This document shows, in pieces, positions 10,560-20,984 of a stretch of DNA of 64,000 nucleotides. Position numbers and translations under genes: made by a program. Source of the stretch: Prorocentrum cordatum (Eukaryota; Sar; Dinophyceae; Prorocentrales; Prorocentraceae); NCBI GenBank assembly GCA_963575745.1, contig CAUYUJ010020686.1, positions 59,339 to 123,338 on the forward strand, written 5' to 3'. Each line of letters starts with the position of its first letter. Positions within the stretch are counted from its first letter, which is position 1. Under the pieces are notes generated by a model. It searched no databases. It was not told the origin of the DNA and saw only the letters and a list, made by a program, of their open reading frames with translations.

Positions 10560-11640
10560 GCTTGAAACGCGACGATGTCCGATGTCTAATCAGGTCCTCT
10601 CCCCTCTTCCAGTTCCAGTTCCCGTTTCTCCAGGCCGTCCACTGGCGGCCCGAGCGTGTTAGTGTCGGAGCATCGCGCCGCATCGCCGACGCATCGTTGG
10701 GAGGCCTCCAGTCCTCCAGGAGGGGGAGGGTGCACGTTGGGTCTGTGCAGTGGTGGCCTTCCCGAATTCGGGGCAGGCAGCTGCGGCGCCTGTGGCGCTG
10801 GTGGACACGAGGGCGTTCGCGCCTGCAAAGCCGGGTTGCTACATCCTCTCGCCGGCGGGCTGCCCGCGCATGCCCTCGTTCAAGCTCGCCAGGCAGGGCG
10901 CTCCAGAAAGGGCCTCCCGTACTCGAGGGGTCGAGAAGGTGGGCATCCTTTCCCCTGCGCAGGGCGGCGGAAGGCCAGTGGAAGCCGGCGGGGGTGGAAC
11001 GAGGGCGCATCCGCCAGCGGATGCTCGGCGGAAGGGGGCGGAAGCAAAGCCTGGCTCTGTGGGTCCAGGGCTTCCGGAGCCGGCCAGGTGGACCCACGAC
11101 TACTACGGGGAGAAGCACCTGGAGGAGCGGCGTCGCGCGGGGGCGGGGCCGGGGCGAGGGGGGCGGCGGCGGCCCCTCTGGGAGGGCAGCCCCGCGCACC
11201 TCGAGGCTTCCAGGAGGCCCTGCCCAAAGAAGCAGGGGGCCGTGGCGGGGATGCGCTCCAAGACTTGCAGGCTTCCCTGCTGCTCCGTGCGGGGGCTCCG
11301 TGGGACGAGGGCCGCCGGATGCGCCGGAACTCCTGGAGCGCACCCGGAGCTCATCGCAGCGCGGTGCCAGTCTCGCGCTGCATCCAGAAGCCTTTGAGGG
11401 GTGGCTGGCCCTTTCCGAGAAGGTACCCTTCCCTCTTACAGTCGGGCCGACGCATAAGATCGAGGTCGGATCGGGGAGGGACCCTGGAGCTCTCTGTGCC
11501 TGTTGGATTTGGATTTTCTTGTGCATCCTGGGGAGGGCACCCTCGGATGTTCTGTGCGTGCGTTCGGCCGACGGAGGGTCTCATGTTTTTGAGGGGGGCT
11601 CTTCTGGCCTACACCTTAGGCGACTAAGTTTTCGGCCAGA
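10560..11640 (+). other. GC-rich coding-like region, function unknown
   Basis: Several overlapping forward frames stay open for 200 to 480 codons. Pieces read like real protein and move between frames: GCYILSPAGCP and WTHDYYGEKHLEE in the frame opening at 10750, DALQDLQASLLLR in the frame opening at 10656, and HPEAFEGWLALSEKV in the frame opening at 10232. That would fit exons of one gene or a frameshifted copy. GC richness alone opens frames, and the reverse strand also has 433 open codons. I recognise no family and set no start or introns. Confidence 0.3.
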
Positions 11641-11954
11641 GTCTCGATTATTCTTAACGTTTCCATGTACATCCTAAGATTTCGATGGAAACTTTAGGTT
11701 TTTATTCAAGTTCTGAGACTATGAATTTCTTAACCCATGATTTCTTAAGCATTTCGCAGGGTGTAGGTCCGACTGTACACCGTCGCCCCCCCCTCGCCTG
11801 GCCCCCCCCCCATGGTGCCGCGCCGCCGAGAGGCGCTGGCCAACCGGGCCGTGTGCGAGGTCGATCGGAGGGCGCACTTCGCGGACTTCTGTGGGGTCCC
11901 CGAGATCGAGGCGCTCTTTGTCCCCGCGTCCGAGTAGGGAGCCCCTTGTCTCAA

Positions 11955-12105
11955 GTCGGGCGCGTCCCTCTGCAGGAGGAACATGTAAGAATAGCAAAAA
12001 ATTGGTACGGGCAAGATTCTTCCAATGTTTTTGATTACCTTTGTGTACTTTTGTTGGCTATTTCAATTTTCCTTCCAAATCCGCCTGTAGGAGGACGTGC
12101 CCGAC
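11955..12105. mobile_element. Mutator-like miniature element, copy 3 (independent insertion)
   Basis: Left end GTCGGGCGCGTCCCTCTGC; right end, reversed, GTCGGGCACGTCCTCCTAC. The arms differ from copies 1 and 2, so this copy is older. Direct repeats CCTTGTCTC at 11944 to 11952 and 12111 to 12119 flank it with the same offsets from the ends as in copy 1. Two unrelated sites with 9- to 11-base duplications support genuine transposition. Confidence 0.82.
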
Positions 12106-12140
12106 ACAATCCTTGTCTCGCAGAACACAGGGCAGCACGA

Positions 12141-12298
12141 GTACAGCCTTTCGGACGTACTCGCGGATCTCATGGGTCGGCGCTGAACCCTGCCTGGCGG
12201 CGCCGCCCGTGGCAGGCTCCGCGCGCCAATGGATGGGGGCCCAGCGCCGATCCAAAAGATCGAAGCTCACCTCCGAAAGTCTACGTTTTCGTGGAGCA
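12141..12298. mobile_element. Foldback hairpin element, copy 2
   Basis: The left arm contains CCTTTCGGACGTACTCGCGG and GGGTCGGCGCTGAACC; the right arm, reversed, ACTTTCGGAGGTGAGC and GGATCGGCGCTGG. The arms are more diverged than in copy 5. It lies 36 bases after the Mutator-like element. Confidence 0.68.
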
Positions 12299-12589
12299 TG
12301 TTGCTGATTACCGTTGTAAGCCGCGCTCTTGGCGTCAAGCACTCGGTGTTCGCTGGGCAGAGAAAAAGGCCATGCTGACGTCGCGAGTTGTACGTACCCC
12401 TCCTTCTTCTCTCCCCCCTCCTTTCTCCTCCTGCTCCTCCCTCGTCCATTGCCTCCTCATTTTCCATGTCCTCCTCTGACATCGCCTCTGACAGAGCCTC
12501 CGACAGAAACGTGGACTCTGACAAAGCCTCTCAAACAGCAACTACGCCGAGCACAACGACGGATGGTCATATAGATAACTGGAACATGA

Positions 12590-13024
12590 GGAAGGCGCAC
12601 GGCAGTAACACCGAGGCCCCACCACAATACAGAGACAAACCAAAACAACAACCATGACACTAGCAGCAACGCCCCAAACGACTTCAGCGAATCCGACGTC
12701 TGCAGCAACCCACCCATCCGCCAGCCAGATGCGCATGATGAGGTGAGCAATGACGAGGGCACACAGCCAGACACTATCCAGGATGACGACGTCGAGTTGT
12801 GGGCTTACTTCATGCGCAGGAGCATGCGGAGGGAAGAAGCACTGATGCTCAAGCGTGACGCAACTGATGTGCTACACATCCACCGCCGAATGGTCTGGCG
12901 CTGTGCGAATACTGTGGCTCACCACACGCCGACGCGCTGGACGCAGAGAGTGCTGAGTTGGAACCCCAACTTCAATATCCGACAGCCTGGACGCTGGCAA
13001 AATGGAGGGCAACCAAAAAGATAG
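12590..13024 (+). pseudogene. LINE ORF2 C-terminal remnant
   Basis: A frame open from about 12590 reads an acidic stretch, then ELWAYFMRRSMRREEALM, then TRWTQRVLSWNP and a basic GRWQNGGQPKR before a TAG at 13022. The order Arg-Trp-Thr/Leu-x-Trp-x-Pro, basic patch and Gly-x-Pro-x-Arg resembles the segment after the reverse transcriptase in non-LTR elements, where Gly-Arg-Pro-x-x-x-Trp is usual. Upstream frames are closed and there is no polymerase motif next to it, so it is a broken fragment. The assignment rests on remembered family features. Confidence 0.45.
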
Positions 13025-13474
13025 GAAGGCGACATTCGGACACCTTTGCACAGCTTGGGCGGGCAGAGCTGCGACGCCGACGCCGAGCGGGACCAGATCC
13101 GGGCAGCGACCATGCCGAGACGGCACGAGCAACGCAGCACTAAAGACCTACGATGCTTATCGGCGGCAGGGAGCACTGAGTGGTGGCTTTCACGTGAATC
13201 GGCTCACGTTTTTTTTTTTGAGGCCACGGCCTCCGCGTCATGCCCAAATTGGGCACGGGTGGGCTCCCTCGCGGAACGCGCACGCCTCCGGCGCGCTTTC
13301 TTCATTTCTTTATCCGCGTCCTCCTCCTGGCCCTCCTCCTAGAACCTCGTAGGCCCTCCTCGAGCCCGTAACTCCTGTGAGCCCACCCAGAAATCCCCAA
13401 CCGCCCGCGCATGTCCCCTTCCGCCTTCCTCCATCCTTTCTCCTTACAAGTGCCTCCCCCCCTGTCGCGCCCCG
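13025..13474. other. No gene recognised
   Basis: Mixed sequence between the LINE remnant and composite repeat A, with a T9 run at 13210 and CCTCCT-rich DNA at 13315 to 13350. Nothing recognised. Confidence 0.5.
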
Positions 13475-14140
13475 AGACGTCGGTGGGGCGGGCTGGGCGT
13501 TCCGCTTGAGACTTTCTCACCGTTTATGATCTGGCTTAGAAGTTGGAAGACCATCATGGATGGAGGGCGGGTCGTTTTCAAAATGTGGCTCTCGTCGCAG
13601 CGCCGCGCGCATTCATTGTAAAAGTTTGCGAGAGCTTCACGGATGGAGGGCGGGTGGTTTTCAACATGTGCCTCCGGCACCAGTGCCGCGCACCTTCGTC
13701 TTAAACTTATGCAGCAGCCTCGAAGACGGAGGGTGGTTCCTTTTCGAACTGTGGTTATCGCCATAGCGACGCGCACATTCGGCTCAAGTGTCTACAACAG
13801 TGTCAAGGTTTATTCTGGTTGACGTCCCAACCATGGTGTATTGGCATGAGGTAGGAGTGTCATAGCACAACAGTCACATTCGCTGTGTTGAAGTCCCAGG
13901 AGTGGTGTTCTGGTACGAATCAGGATCGTCAGGACGCAACAGAAATGTTTTCTTTCGCGGCGTCGAAATCCCAGGAAATGTTTGTTCTTTTGGGCACGAT
14001 GCAGGAATTCCATACGGTTGTCTTACAACGGGGCCATTCCTTCATAACAGATGAATCGTTGTGGGGGCCTGTGACGAGGGAGCTTGGAGGGACGGTTTAT
14101 TGCAACATCGTTGATGGGCTTTGGGTTTGCACTGGTCAAC
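13475..14140 (+). repeat. Composite interspersed repeat, copy A
   Basis: Fixed order of parts: a leader ending CGCTTGAGACTTTCTCACC; about three units of 75 to 90 bases with GGATGGAGGGCGG and a GCGCCGCGCGCATTC-type core; two to three units of about 75 bases with GTCCCAGGAGTGGTGTTCTG and GACGCAACAG; then a tail with TTTATTGCAACATCGTTGAT. Copies B (33410 to 34012, reversed) and C (44691 to 45675) keep the order. No open frame is shared, so it is non-coding. Confidence 0.85.
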
Positions 14141-14209
14141 CTGCTACTCTTCACGGGAAGAGGAAGGGCATTGGAACACCCCCCAAGAAACTAGGGCCAT
14201 GCCAAACAG

Positions 14210-14689
14210 TCTACACTGTCCCGAAGCCCTCCCCATCCTCCTCCCTCTGCTGCCGCTGCTGCTCCTCGTCGTCCTCTCGCTCTCGACGGCGGGTTTTGCT
14301 TCAGAAAACCTCCACTTCCTCGTCCTCCTCCTCTTTCTTTTCCTCCCCCCACCTCTCTCCCTTATCCTTCTCCTTCTCCTCCTCTTCTTCCACCGCCGTT
14401 CTGGCCCTAGGTTCGGGGCTTGCGACAGCGAGCTTCAGAAAAGCATTGACGTTGCGGTTCAACTGGCTCGTTCGGCTGTTTCTGTGTCCTGCAGAGGGTG
14501 AACAGGTTTCATGACGGGCGGATGTGGTCGGGATGAGAGTGCTGCTCGTCTTCATTGGACTGCTGCTTCGCCTTGGGTGGTGCGGAAAACCGTCGTTGGA
14601 GGTGGGGGGGATCTTGCGAATATTCGTGGCCAACGCCCACTGCAATGTCCTTGGCACTTTCAAGTGACGACGGCAATGGATGATATACC
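14210..14689. other. CT-rich tract and unassigned DNA before the long LINE
   Basis: From 14225 to 14395 the plus strand is CTC/TCC-rich, the usual flank of the composite repeat. From 14400 to 14689 I see no recognisable gene. The LINE could begin here but no 5' end is visible. Confidence 0.5.
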
Positions 14690-15763
14690 TCTGCGGGGGG
14701 AGCGAAGTTTGTCAAGTGTACGGGCTGTGGCTGTAAGATGGACACGACATGCTCCCTGTACTGTAAGCACTGCGGTGCGTCCCTGGCCCGCCCCTCTCCT
14801 GAGCCAGAGTCCCAGTCCCTCGTCGTGCTGGATCCTGGGGCCAAAGTGGGCCATGGCAAAGAAAAGGTGAGCAAGGGCAAGTGGAATAATGGCATGGGCA
14901 AGGGAGAGGATCGACCCGAGTTCGGCAACGGCGGTGATGCGCTTCCGCCTGGTCTGTGATGGTGAACTCCGCCGCGAAGGCCAGGGAGCTGGCTCCGCTG
15001 GCTGCCGCTGCGGGGGACGCTGAAGGCGCCGAGCGCTATTCAGCGCTGGCCGCGTGGTCGACGGCAGCGGAGCCGAAGACCCCGCCGGCTCGCCGGCGTT
15101 GGCAGCAGGCAGAGCAGCGCCATACGGCCTGGGAGAAGAAATTCGAGGCAGAATGCGCGAAACTGGATCAGTGGAGGAAGTCTCAGCAGGAGCTGACTGA
15201 TCACATACGAGCACATCGCGGACCTCAAGGCCGAGCTGGCTGAGGTTGACGTCGAGGTCAGCGCTTCGCAAGCAGAGATCCAGCAGGGTCAGCAGAAGGC
15301 AGCAGAGCCGCCGTCGCCATCTTCCATCAGCCTCCGTGCGTTGGTGGAGGGGCCCCTCCAACTCGAGGAGGTGCTCTCTGTGGGCGATTTCCTTGGCACT
15401 GATGCTGTGCTGGCTGATTTGGGGCTGGGAGACCGTGGCAAAGATGAGTTGGAGAAGCGAAAGCGAGAGGCGGCCCAACACATGCAGGTTGCTCTTGGCC
15501 AGATCTTCAGGGGTGCGCTGGGCCAGACCAGCCCCCACGTCGAGGCCCAGAAAAACCGCGTGGAGAGGTTTGCTGGGGAGGAGCGGGAATTGGCAGGCGG
15601 TGCGACAGCCGCTGGAGGGGCCGCCGAGAGAGCGGAGCCTACTTCGCAGGCGTCGGCGCCAGCCCCTGCGGGGCCAGCGGGGATCAGCGGGGCCCAGCCA
15701 GGCTCCCGTGGCGCCGCCCACCTCTTGACTTTCGAGACCATCTGGCTGATGATCCTGCTGTGA
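14690..15763 (+). pseudogene. LINE ORF1-like zinc-ribbon/coiled-coil protein, frameshifted
   Basis: The frame at 14699 reads KFVKCTGCGCKMDTTC then LYCKHCGASL: Cys-x2-Cys-x-Cys and Cys-x3-Cys-x2-Cys, a compact zinc-binding module probably used for nucleic-acid binding. It stops at 14957, and reading resumes one frame over from 14956 with an Ala/Glu-rich coiled coil (WEKKFEAECAKLDQWRKSQQ). Near 15216 it returns to the first frame (DLKAELAEVDVEVSASQAEI) and runs to 15763. Two indels that cancel restore about 355 codons. An ORF1 role is inferred from position. Confidence 0.6.
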
Positions 15764-16749
15764 CTCCGGCCGTGGACGATCGATCGCGGGTGTAGCGAGG
15801 CAGCGCTGGGGGGCGCCAAGTAGTGCGGCGACTGGGGGTGCCTCATCTGGTGGTTGGGCAGTTCGCCCAGCTCGGAGTCGTTCTGGACACTGCAGATCGC
15901 TTCCGGGGATTGCGACTCAACGCCGGGCGTCGGGTATCTGGTCAGGGAAAGCAGGGGTCTCGTTCCTGGTCGTCGCCGCTCCCAGCCCGCGTCGCCGGCG
16001 ACTTCTAGGTTGATGGCGGCGTCGTGGGCGGCCTCGTAGAATGGTTCATCCAGGAGTGGGCCTTCGACCTTGACTACTTCGGGGGCCTCCAGGAATTCGA
16101 GGGCGGCATCTGCGGATTCGAGTTCGTTTGCGACTCGGAGGCTCCAGCGGGCGGGCGCCGCGGGAGACGCCGCTGGAGACGGGGCAGACCCCCCCGCCCA
16201 GGGGCGCGCGGTCCTTGGGGGGCCGTGGAGGCAGGCCCTGCAGGAGGCAGACGCGAGCGCGTCGCCTCAGACTGCGCCCGTGGCGACTACGCCCTCGAGC
16301 CCTCGAGCTCACTCGTCTGCCGTTGAGTTTGCCGAAGCAGAGGCTCGAGAGCCAATTGCGTTGTGCTTGGCTTGTGAGATCGCAGTTCCCGCGAACGATT
16401 GCTGATCGCGCTTCGCGGTCGGGGCGGTCAATGCGAGCGCTTGGGCTCGAGCCAGATCTGCGATGCCATGGATCGAGAAGCGCGTCGAGATGCCGCGCGC
16501 GTCGTGCGGTCAAGAGACGGCCGTGGACTGCAGCGCGGAAGCAGGGGCCCACCAGTGGTCGCGCACAGGCGCCAGGATGTTGGCCCTGGGCCCTGTTCAG
16601 CGAGCGGGCTCGGCAGCGCGAGCCCTTTCAGCAGTAGTTGGGCATTGCGTGGGCCTGGGAGTGGGGGCGGCAGTTCTTCGGGTGCCGCCTCGATGGCAGC
16701 GTCGTGCCCTGCTCCGCTTCGTCACGCTGGAAGCGCGCTCCTGCGTGAT
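15764..16749 (+). other. Inter-ORF or 5' ORF2 part of the LINE, no motif
   Basis: GC-rich DNA with short open frames in all phases (for example 16024 to 16326, with LDYFGGLQEFEGGICGFEF). I see no defined endonuclease N-terminal motif. It probably holds the decayed start of ORF2. Confidence 0.35.
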
Positions 16750-17180
16750 TGCGGGCTCCGTCCGCGGGGTCGATTCTCTCGGGCCCCCGGCGGGGGGGGG
16801 ATTTGGAGTTGATGGAAGTCTTGGCTGCGTTCCTAGGTGCCCAGAAGTTCCCCCCTCTGATCGGGGGCGATTCGAACTTCGAGCCCGAGGGCGCGATGGC
16901 TACGGGTTGGCCAGGTCCAAATGGCATTCAGACTTGCAGTGGGCGCGAGTGCGACTTTTCTGTTGGCTCCCAGACGTTCTCAGATGGAGGTGGCTGCGAG
17001 GCCCGACCCGCTCGCGCCCGCAGCTTCATCCAGGCCCGTCTCGAGGGGCCGCGCGTGGAAGCGCCCCCTCGAGCTTTCCCTCTGCTCGACCGAGGGGCGA
17101 TCGCGAGGGCGCGAGCGAGGGCCGAGAGAAGGTTGCCGCATCGACTTGGCGATGACGGCGGCGCCTCCTCAGACAAGAGT
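16750..17180 (+). pseudogene. LINE endonuclease domain (EEP/APE-like), fragment
   Basis: The frame opening at 16749 reads LMEVLAAFLGAQKFPPLIGG then DSNFEPEGAMATGWP. This matches the Gly-Asp-x-Asn-x-x-Pro core of exonuclease/endonuclease/phosphatase enzymes, where the Asp and Asn belong to the active site that nicks the target DNA. The residue between them is Ser where Phe or Trp is usual. The later Asp-Tyr and Pro-His motifs are not found in frame, so the domain is incomplete. Confidence 0.6.
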
Positions 17181-17850
17181 CGATGCCGAGTGGCAGCTGG
17201 ATCGGCCCTTCGACTCGGCGGGTCAGGCCGCTGCGCGGCGGTTTAGCGTTGCTGAAGGATGCCTTCTGGAGCTCTTCGAGGTTCTCGCGGCTGATCGCCG
17301 CGTCAACCTCGGCAGGGCGAAGGGGGTCAATGTGGTCAAGAAGCGGCTCGTTGAGCGCGGCAAGTCCATCTTGTAGCGCTGCGACGAGACCGATGCGAGC
17401 GCCTGGCTATCTGCGCGTCAGCTCTGGGGCGGGCCGCGCGCTGCTGCGGCGGCCCCGAGCGGCTCTAAGGCAGGCCGGCCTGGCCGCGGGCAATGCCTGG
17501 CGTCGCAGCTTCACGGGCTCGTCTGGCCCCGCCCACTGTCCGGCCCCCCTTGGCCTGAAGAAGAGGCAGATTGGCAAGTGGGCGGCCTTGGCGCTCCGGG
17601 GGGGCAGCGTGGCAGCTTGGTCTAGATCGGTCCTTGATGGGGGGGGGTCGAGGACATGCATCGGCACGACGCAAGTGAAAGAAGCAAGGTCTGGCGCGAG
17701 TTCGGGGGGCCAGTCAGTGCGCAAGGGTCGGGCAAGCAAGCTGGGTCGCGCCGTCGGCAGGCCCGAGCGGCTCGAGGAGCCCTCGACCGCAGCTCGCGGT
17801 CAAGATCGCGGCCCGGCGGGGGCAACGGCCATCGACGCGGCGCTTGAGGA

Positions 17851-17851
<1 letters not shown>

Positions 17852-17908
<57 letters not shown>
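17852..17908. repeat. (TG)n microsatellite inside the LINE
   Basis: About 28 uninterrupted TG dinucleotides followed by a run of G, between the endonuclease and polymerase regions of the decayed LINE. Confidence 0.98.
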
Positions 17909-17911
<3 letters not shown>

Positions 17912-17929
17912 GGGGGGCGTGGATCTCGA

Positions 17930-19130
17930 CGGCCCGCGGAGAGGGCGCCCGCCCTTGTGAGTGGAACTACGCGTGGGCGGTGGAGGAAGTTTCGGAGCAG
18001 CAGATTGTCGATGCTTGCAGGAGCTTCCCACCAGACGCGGGCTTGGGCCGGGGCAATTTCGCGCGGGGCTGGTTCGTTTTCTGGGCGGGCGCTTCGTGGC
18101 GAGGTCGTGCCGGGTCCTTTCCGCTCGGGAGCGCGACCCCGAGTGCGTGGGTATTTGGGCCGCGGTCGGCGTGTTCCTGCCGTGGCCAGATGGCGGGGCA
18201 GCGCCCGTCGGCTCTTCTGCGGGCTTGCGTCTGGAGCCGCTGTCAACGCCGCCGCGTCAGGCAGTGGGGGGCCTCGTTGGGTGCCGAGTCTTGCTGGGGC
18301 AAGAACGCGTCGACGAGTTACCGCGCGGCGGCCCGCCCCCGACAACGTGGCGAGGCGAGGTTCATGTCGCGCGAGAAGGCGAGGCTTTTCGGCAGTGGCA
18401 GTGTTCGACGACATTCGAAAATTCTACGAGAACGCGAGCCACTGGGACATGAGCAGCGGCCGGCCACTTTCTGTTCGATGGAGTGCTCTCGCGAGCATTC
18501 CGCTGCCTGCGTCGCGTTCCCGGGGGGGCGCGGTGGGGAGGAGGGGCCCGGCGACTGAGCCATGTGCGTGGTGCGATCGTGGCCGTGTGCAGTTCGGCCA
18601 TTGGCGTGGCGGGGCTACTCGCGTTGGTGCTGCTGAGGCGCATTTCGACGGAGACCCCGCCGTGCTGGGCTTTCAACGCGGCGGGCGGCCTTGCCGCGCT
18701 AGCGGTTGTCGGCCCGCGGGCGGTGATTGAGAGTGCGATTGTCAACTCGGAGATCAATGCTTTTGAGCTGCAGCGACGTAAGTTGCTAAATGCATGGGGC
18801 AAGACGTGCTTCGCGCTATTGCCGCAGTTGGTCCAGGATCCGCGCTGGCAGCGGAAAGGGGGCTGCGCTGCTCATTGCTCGTCGAGATCTGGGTGGGGAC
18901 TCGTTGGGTCGTCGTGCGCGGCGCGTTGGCGCGCGGCAGGCGAGGCGGGGCGGGGCCCACCGGATAGGCCAAGCGTTGCGCCAGTTGGGCCAGGTTGAAG
19001 ATCATAGCCGAGTGCATCGAGTAGAAACCCTCGCTAAGGCCATTCGGCGCAGTTACATCTTGGGGATTTCCAAAGCTCGCCTCCACGAGTTGTGGGTCCA
19101 CGCCGCGAGATCTTGGGGGCCTCTTCTGGC
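17930..19130 (+). pseudogene. LINE reverse transcriptase, multiply frameshifted
   Basis: Motifs appear in order but in different frames: SEQQIVDACRSFPPDAGLG (about 17995 to 18050); PWPDGGAAPVG near 18180, equivalent to Pro-Lys-x-Gly-Gly-x-Arg-Pro-Ile; VFDDIRKFYENASHWD (about 18400 to 18445), catalytic motif A with its Asp; FELQRRKLLNAWGKT (about 18760 to 18805); RRDLGGDSLGRRA near 18880 to 18915; and the thumb-like ILGISKARLHELWVHAAR near 19058 to 19111. I could not find the (Phe/Tyr)-x-Asp-Asp of motif C. At least four frame changes are needed. Confidence 0.65.
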
Positions 19131-19299
19131 TGGGGTCTCTCTTGGGTTTCGTTTCCTCTCTTCTCGGCGACTTTTAGCTTCGGGTCCCGCTTCCAGTGCG
19201 TCCGTTAAACAATTCGTGGGCGTTGGGTGGGCTCGCTCGATTTCCAAGTTGGGTTCGTATTCCCGCGCCCAGGGCGCCTTCGGAATTCAGTCCAAAAAA

Positions 19300-19830
19300 G
19301 AGCCGTGGGGCCCAGTTCGACACCCAGCGGCTGCTCTGTTTCCATTGCTTTCGGGGATCCATTGGGGTTTCGAGGTCGAAGCCCCGGACCTGGTTGACGA
19401 TCCGGGTAGGGCCTGGTCGATCGATTGTTTTTTCCCGAAGTTCTTCGAGCTCCCAGTCCGTGGGGCCGTCAGGCGCTGTGTCGAGCGCGAAGAACAGTGT
19501 GTGCAGGAAGGGTGGGGCGGTCAATTCTTTTGGTCTCCTTGGTATCAGGTTTTGGGGCATCGAGGCCCAGAGGTGTTGGCCAAGTCGCGCAGGGCAGCCC
19601 CGTCGGCCCTCGTCGCGGCTGTCTGTGGGCGCCAGCGTCGCGCTGCAGCGCGCGACCCAGACAATTCAGATGCCTGCCAGCCGTGCCACTATGGGAAGGG
19701 CATTTTTCCATCGGAGGTTTTCCTGTTGCGCTCTCTCATCCTGGCGCCATTGAGAATCTGTCTTCGGTGGTGGCCAAGGGGGCTCAGAGAGTCGGCCATC
19801 TCTTGGGATCGGCTGGCGAATTATTCAGTC
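19300..19830 (+). pseudogene. LINE region between reverse transcriptase and RNase H
   Basis: Forward frames read HPAAALFPLLSGIHWGFEVE and AWSIDCFFPKFFELPVRGAV, compatible with the connector that follows the thumb in these elements. There is no catalytic motif, and the assignment rests on position between better-supported domains. Confidence 0.4.
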
Positions 19831-19917
19831 GGTGTCTGCCCCCGAGCCCCGCGTCCTGGGTGCAGCTGCCTCCCAGGGGCCCCCTCGACCCGTGCGTCAG
19901 GCACTTCCAGTGGCCCC

Positions 19918-20400
19918 AGCATGGGCCTCTCTTTTTTTTCACTGGCGGCTCGGGGTTCGAGGGGCCTTTTCTTCCAGAACTTTGGGTGGCTGGCGGGTCC
20001 GTGGTGGTGCTGGGCCCCCGAGGACGAACGCTGGCCGCGCTCTTTGGTGTGGCCCCTGGAGCGGAGGCGCTGGAGCAGCTGGTGCACGATGGAGAGGACT
20101 TCGTGGTGTTGCTGCTTTCCCTCCCGGCGGTCTTGGGTCCGAATGCGTCGCTCGATGCGCGTTGTGCCGCCGCGGTGGGATGCCGGGCCTTCCCGGGGCG
20201 TCCAGCGCGAGGTCGGCCAGGGCCCACTGGTGGGCTGAGACCGGGGACTGCCTGGAAGGGGGCTCACGTTTTCAGGATCCCGTCGCGAATTGGAGCCAAG
20301 GATGTGCGCGATGGAATCACTGAGCTGCAGCGTTTTGGGAACTCGGAGGCCGTTCGATTAGCCGAAGAAGGAGCTCGACCATTCCACGTAGGTCACGGAG
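19918..20400 (+). pseudogene. LINE RNase H domain, catalytic residues lost
   Basis: LFFTGGSGFEGPFLPELW then VAGGSVVVLGPRGRTLAALF matches the first two strands of RNase HI-type domains, but the first catalytic Asp (usually in Thr-Asp-Gly-Ser) is Gly. Further on, FGNSEAVRLAEEGARPFHV matches the final Gly-Asn-x-x-Ala-Asp-x-Leu-Ala motif with Asp replaced by Val. Loss of both carboxylates means no RNase H activity. Confidence 0.6.
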
Positions 20401-20600
20401 ATGACTTCTCGTCGCAGACTCTGCGGATTTCGTTCGCAGACTGGCCTGCTTCTGTGCTGGTCAGCAAGCTGAGTGTGGGGATCTCGCCATGCAAGACCCC
20501 TCGCTGCACGGCTTCACCAGGGGCGATGCCGAGGCCATGGGTAGGCAGGCAGAGGAGAGACGGGGGAAGTGGGTGGTCGAGGAGGATGAGCCCGACCCCC

Positions 20601-20980
20601 TGCTCCCCGCCTAGCTCGTTTTTGCTTTTGCATGCGAATGTGGTCGTGCCCTTCAAGGTCGCTGGCGCGTCCTCTTCTTCCCCGCGCGCGCGCTCCCGCG
20701 GAGGAGGGGGTGGAGGGAGCGACGTTTCGGAACTTTATGCAAAGCGCAGCGTCTTAGGAAGGATCGGCGAGAGTGTGAAGGGTACAGCAGGACATGCTGA
20801 GCGCGATCCGCATGGGGCGGAAATGTGGGCAGTTGTCTCCGTCCGCGCCATCTGCGCCCAATTCGCAAAGAGACTTTTTCCCACCCGAGGGATCGATCAC
20901 ACGTGCTACCCCCCCTGCCCCCCCCGGCACCGGTAACGCCCCGGCCAGGTCCAGTGCGCGATCCCGGGCAGCCTAGGGCT
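20601..20980. other. No gene recognised
   Basis: Possible 3' remainder of the LINE. One forward frame stays open to 20936 but shows no domain. Confidence 0.4.
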
Positions 20981-20984
20981 TGTG

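Larger units (their letters stand above)
14690..20600 (+). mobile_element. Long decayed non-LTR retrotransposon (LINE)
   Basis: About 5.9 kb on the plus strand with parts in the expected order: zinc-ribbon/coiled-coil ORF (14690 to 15763), endonuclease (16750 to 17180), reverse transcriptase (17930 to 19130), connector (19300 to 19830) and RNase H (19918 to 20400). The RNase H and polymerase motifs place it among RNase H-bearing LINEs. At least six frame changes, substituted catalytic residues and an inserted (TG)n tract show it is dead. Neither a poly-A tail nor a target duplication was found. Confidence 0.7.

Noticed and set aside
10225-11526. 433-codon minus-strand frame
   Set aside because: Arg/Pro-rich complement of GC-rich DNA; the plus-strand readings contain more normal protein segments.
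16890-16910. Reverse-strand CCGTAGCCAT, a possible further leader relic
   Set aside because: Only ten bases match and the site lies inside the endonuclease reading frame (GAMATGW on the plus strand), so chance is likely.
17183-18730. One continuous 515-codon gene
   Set aside because: Polymerase motifs are spread over several frames. This frame holds only motif A; the rest is an open frame in GC-rich DNA crossing a (TG)n tract.
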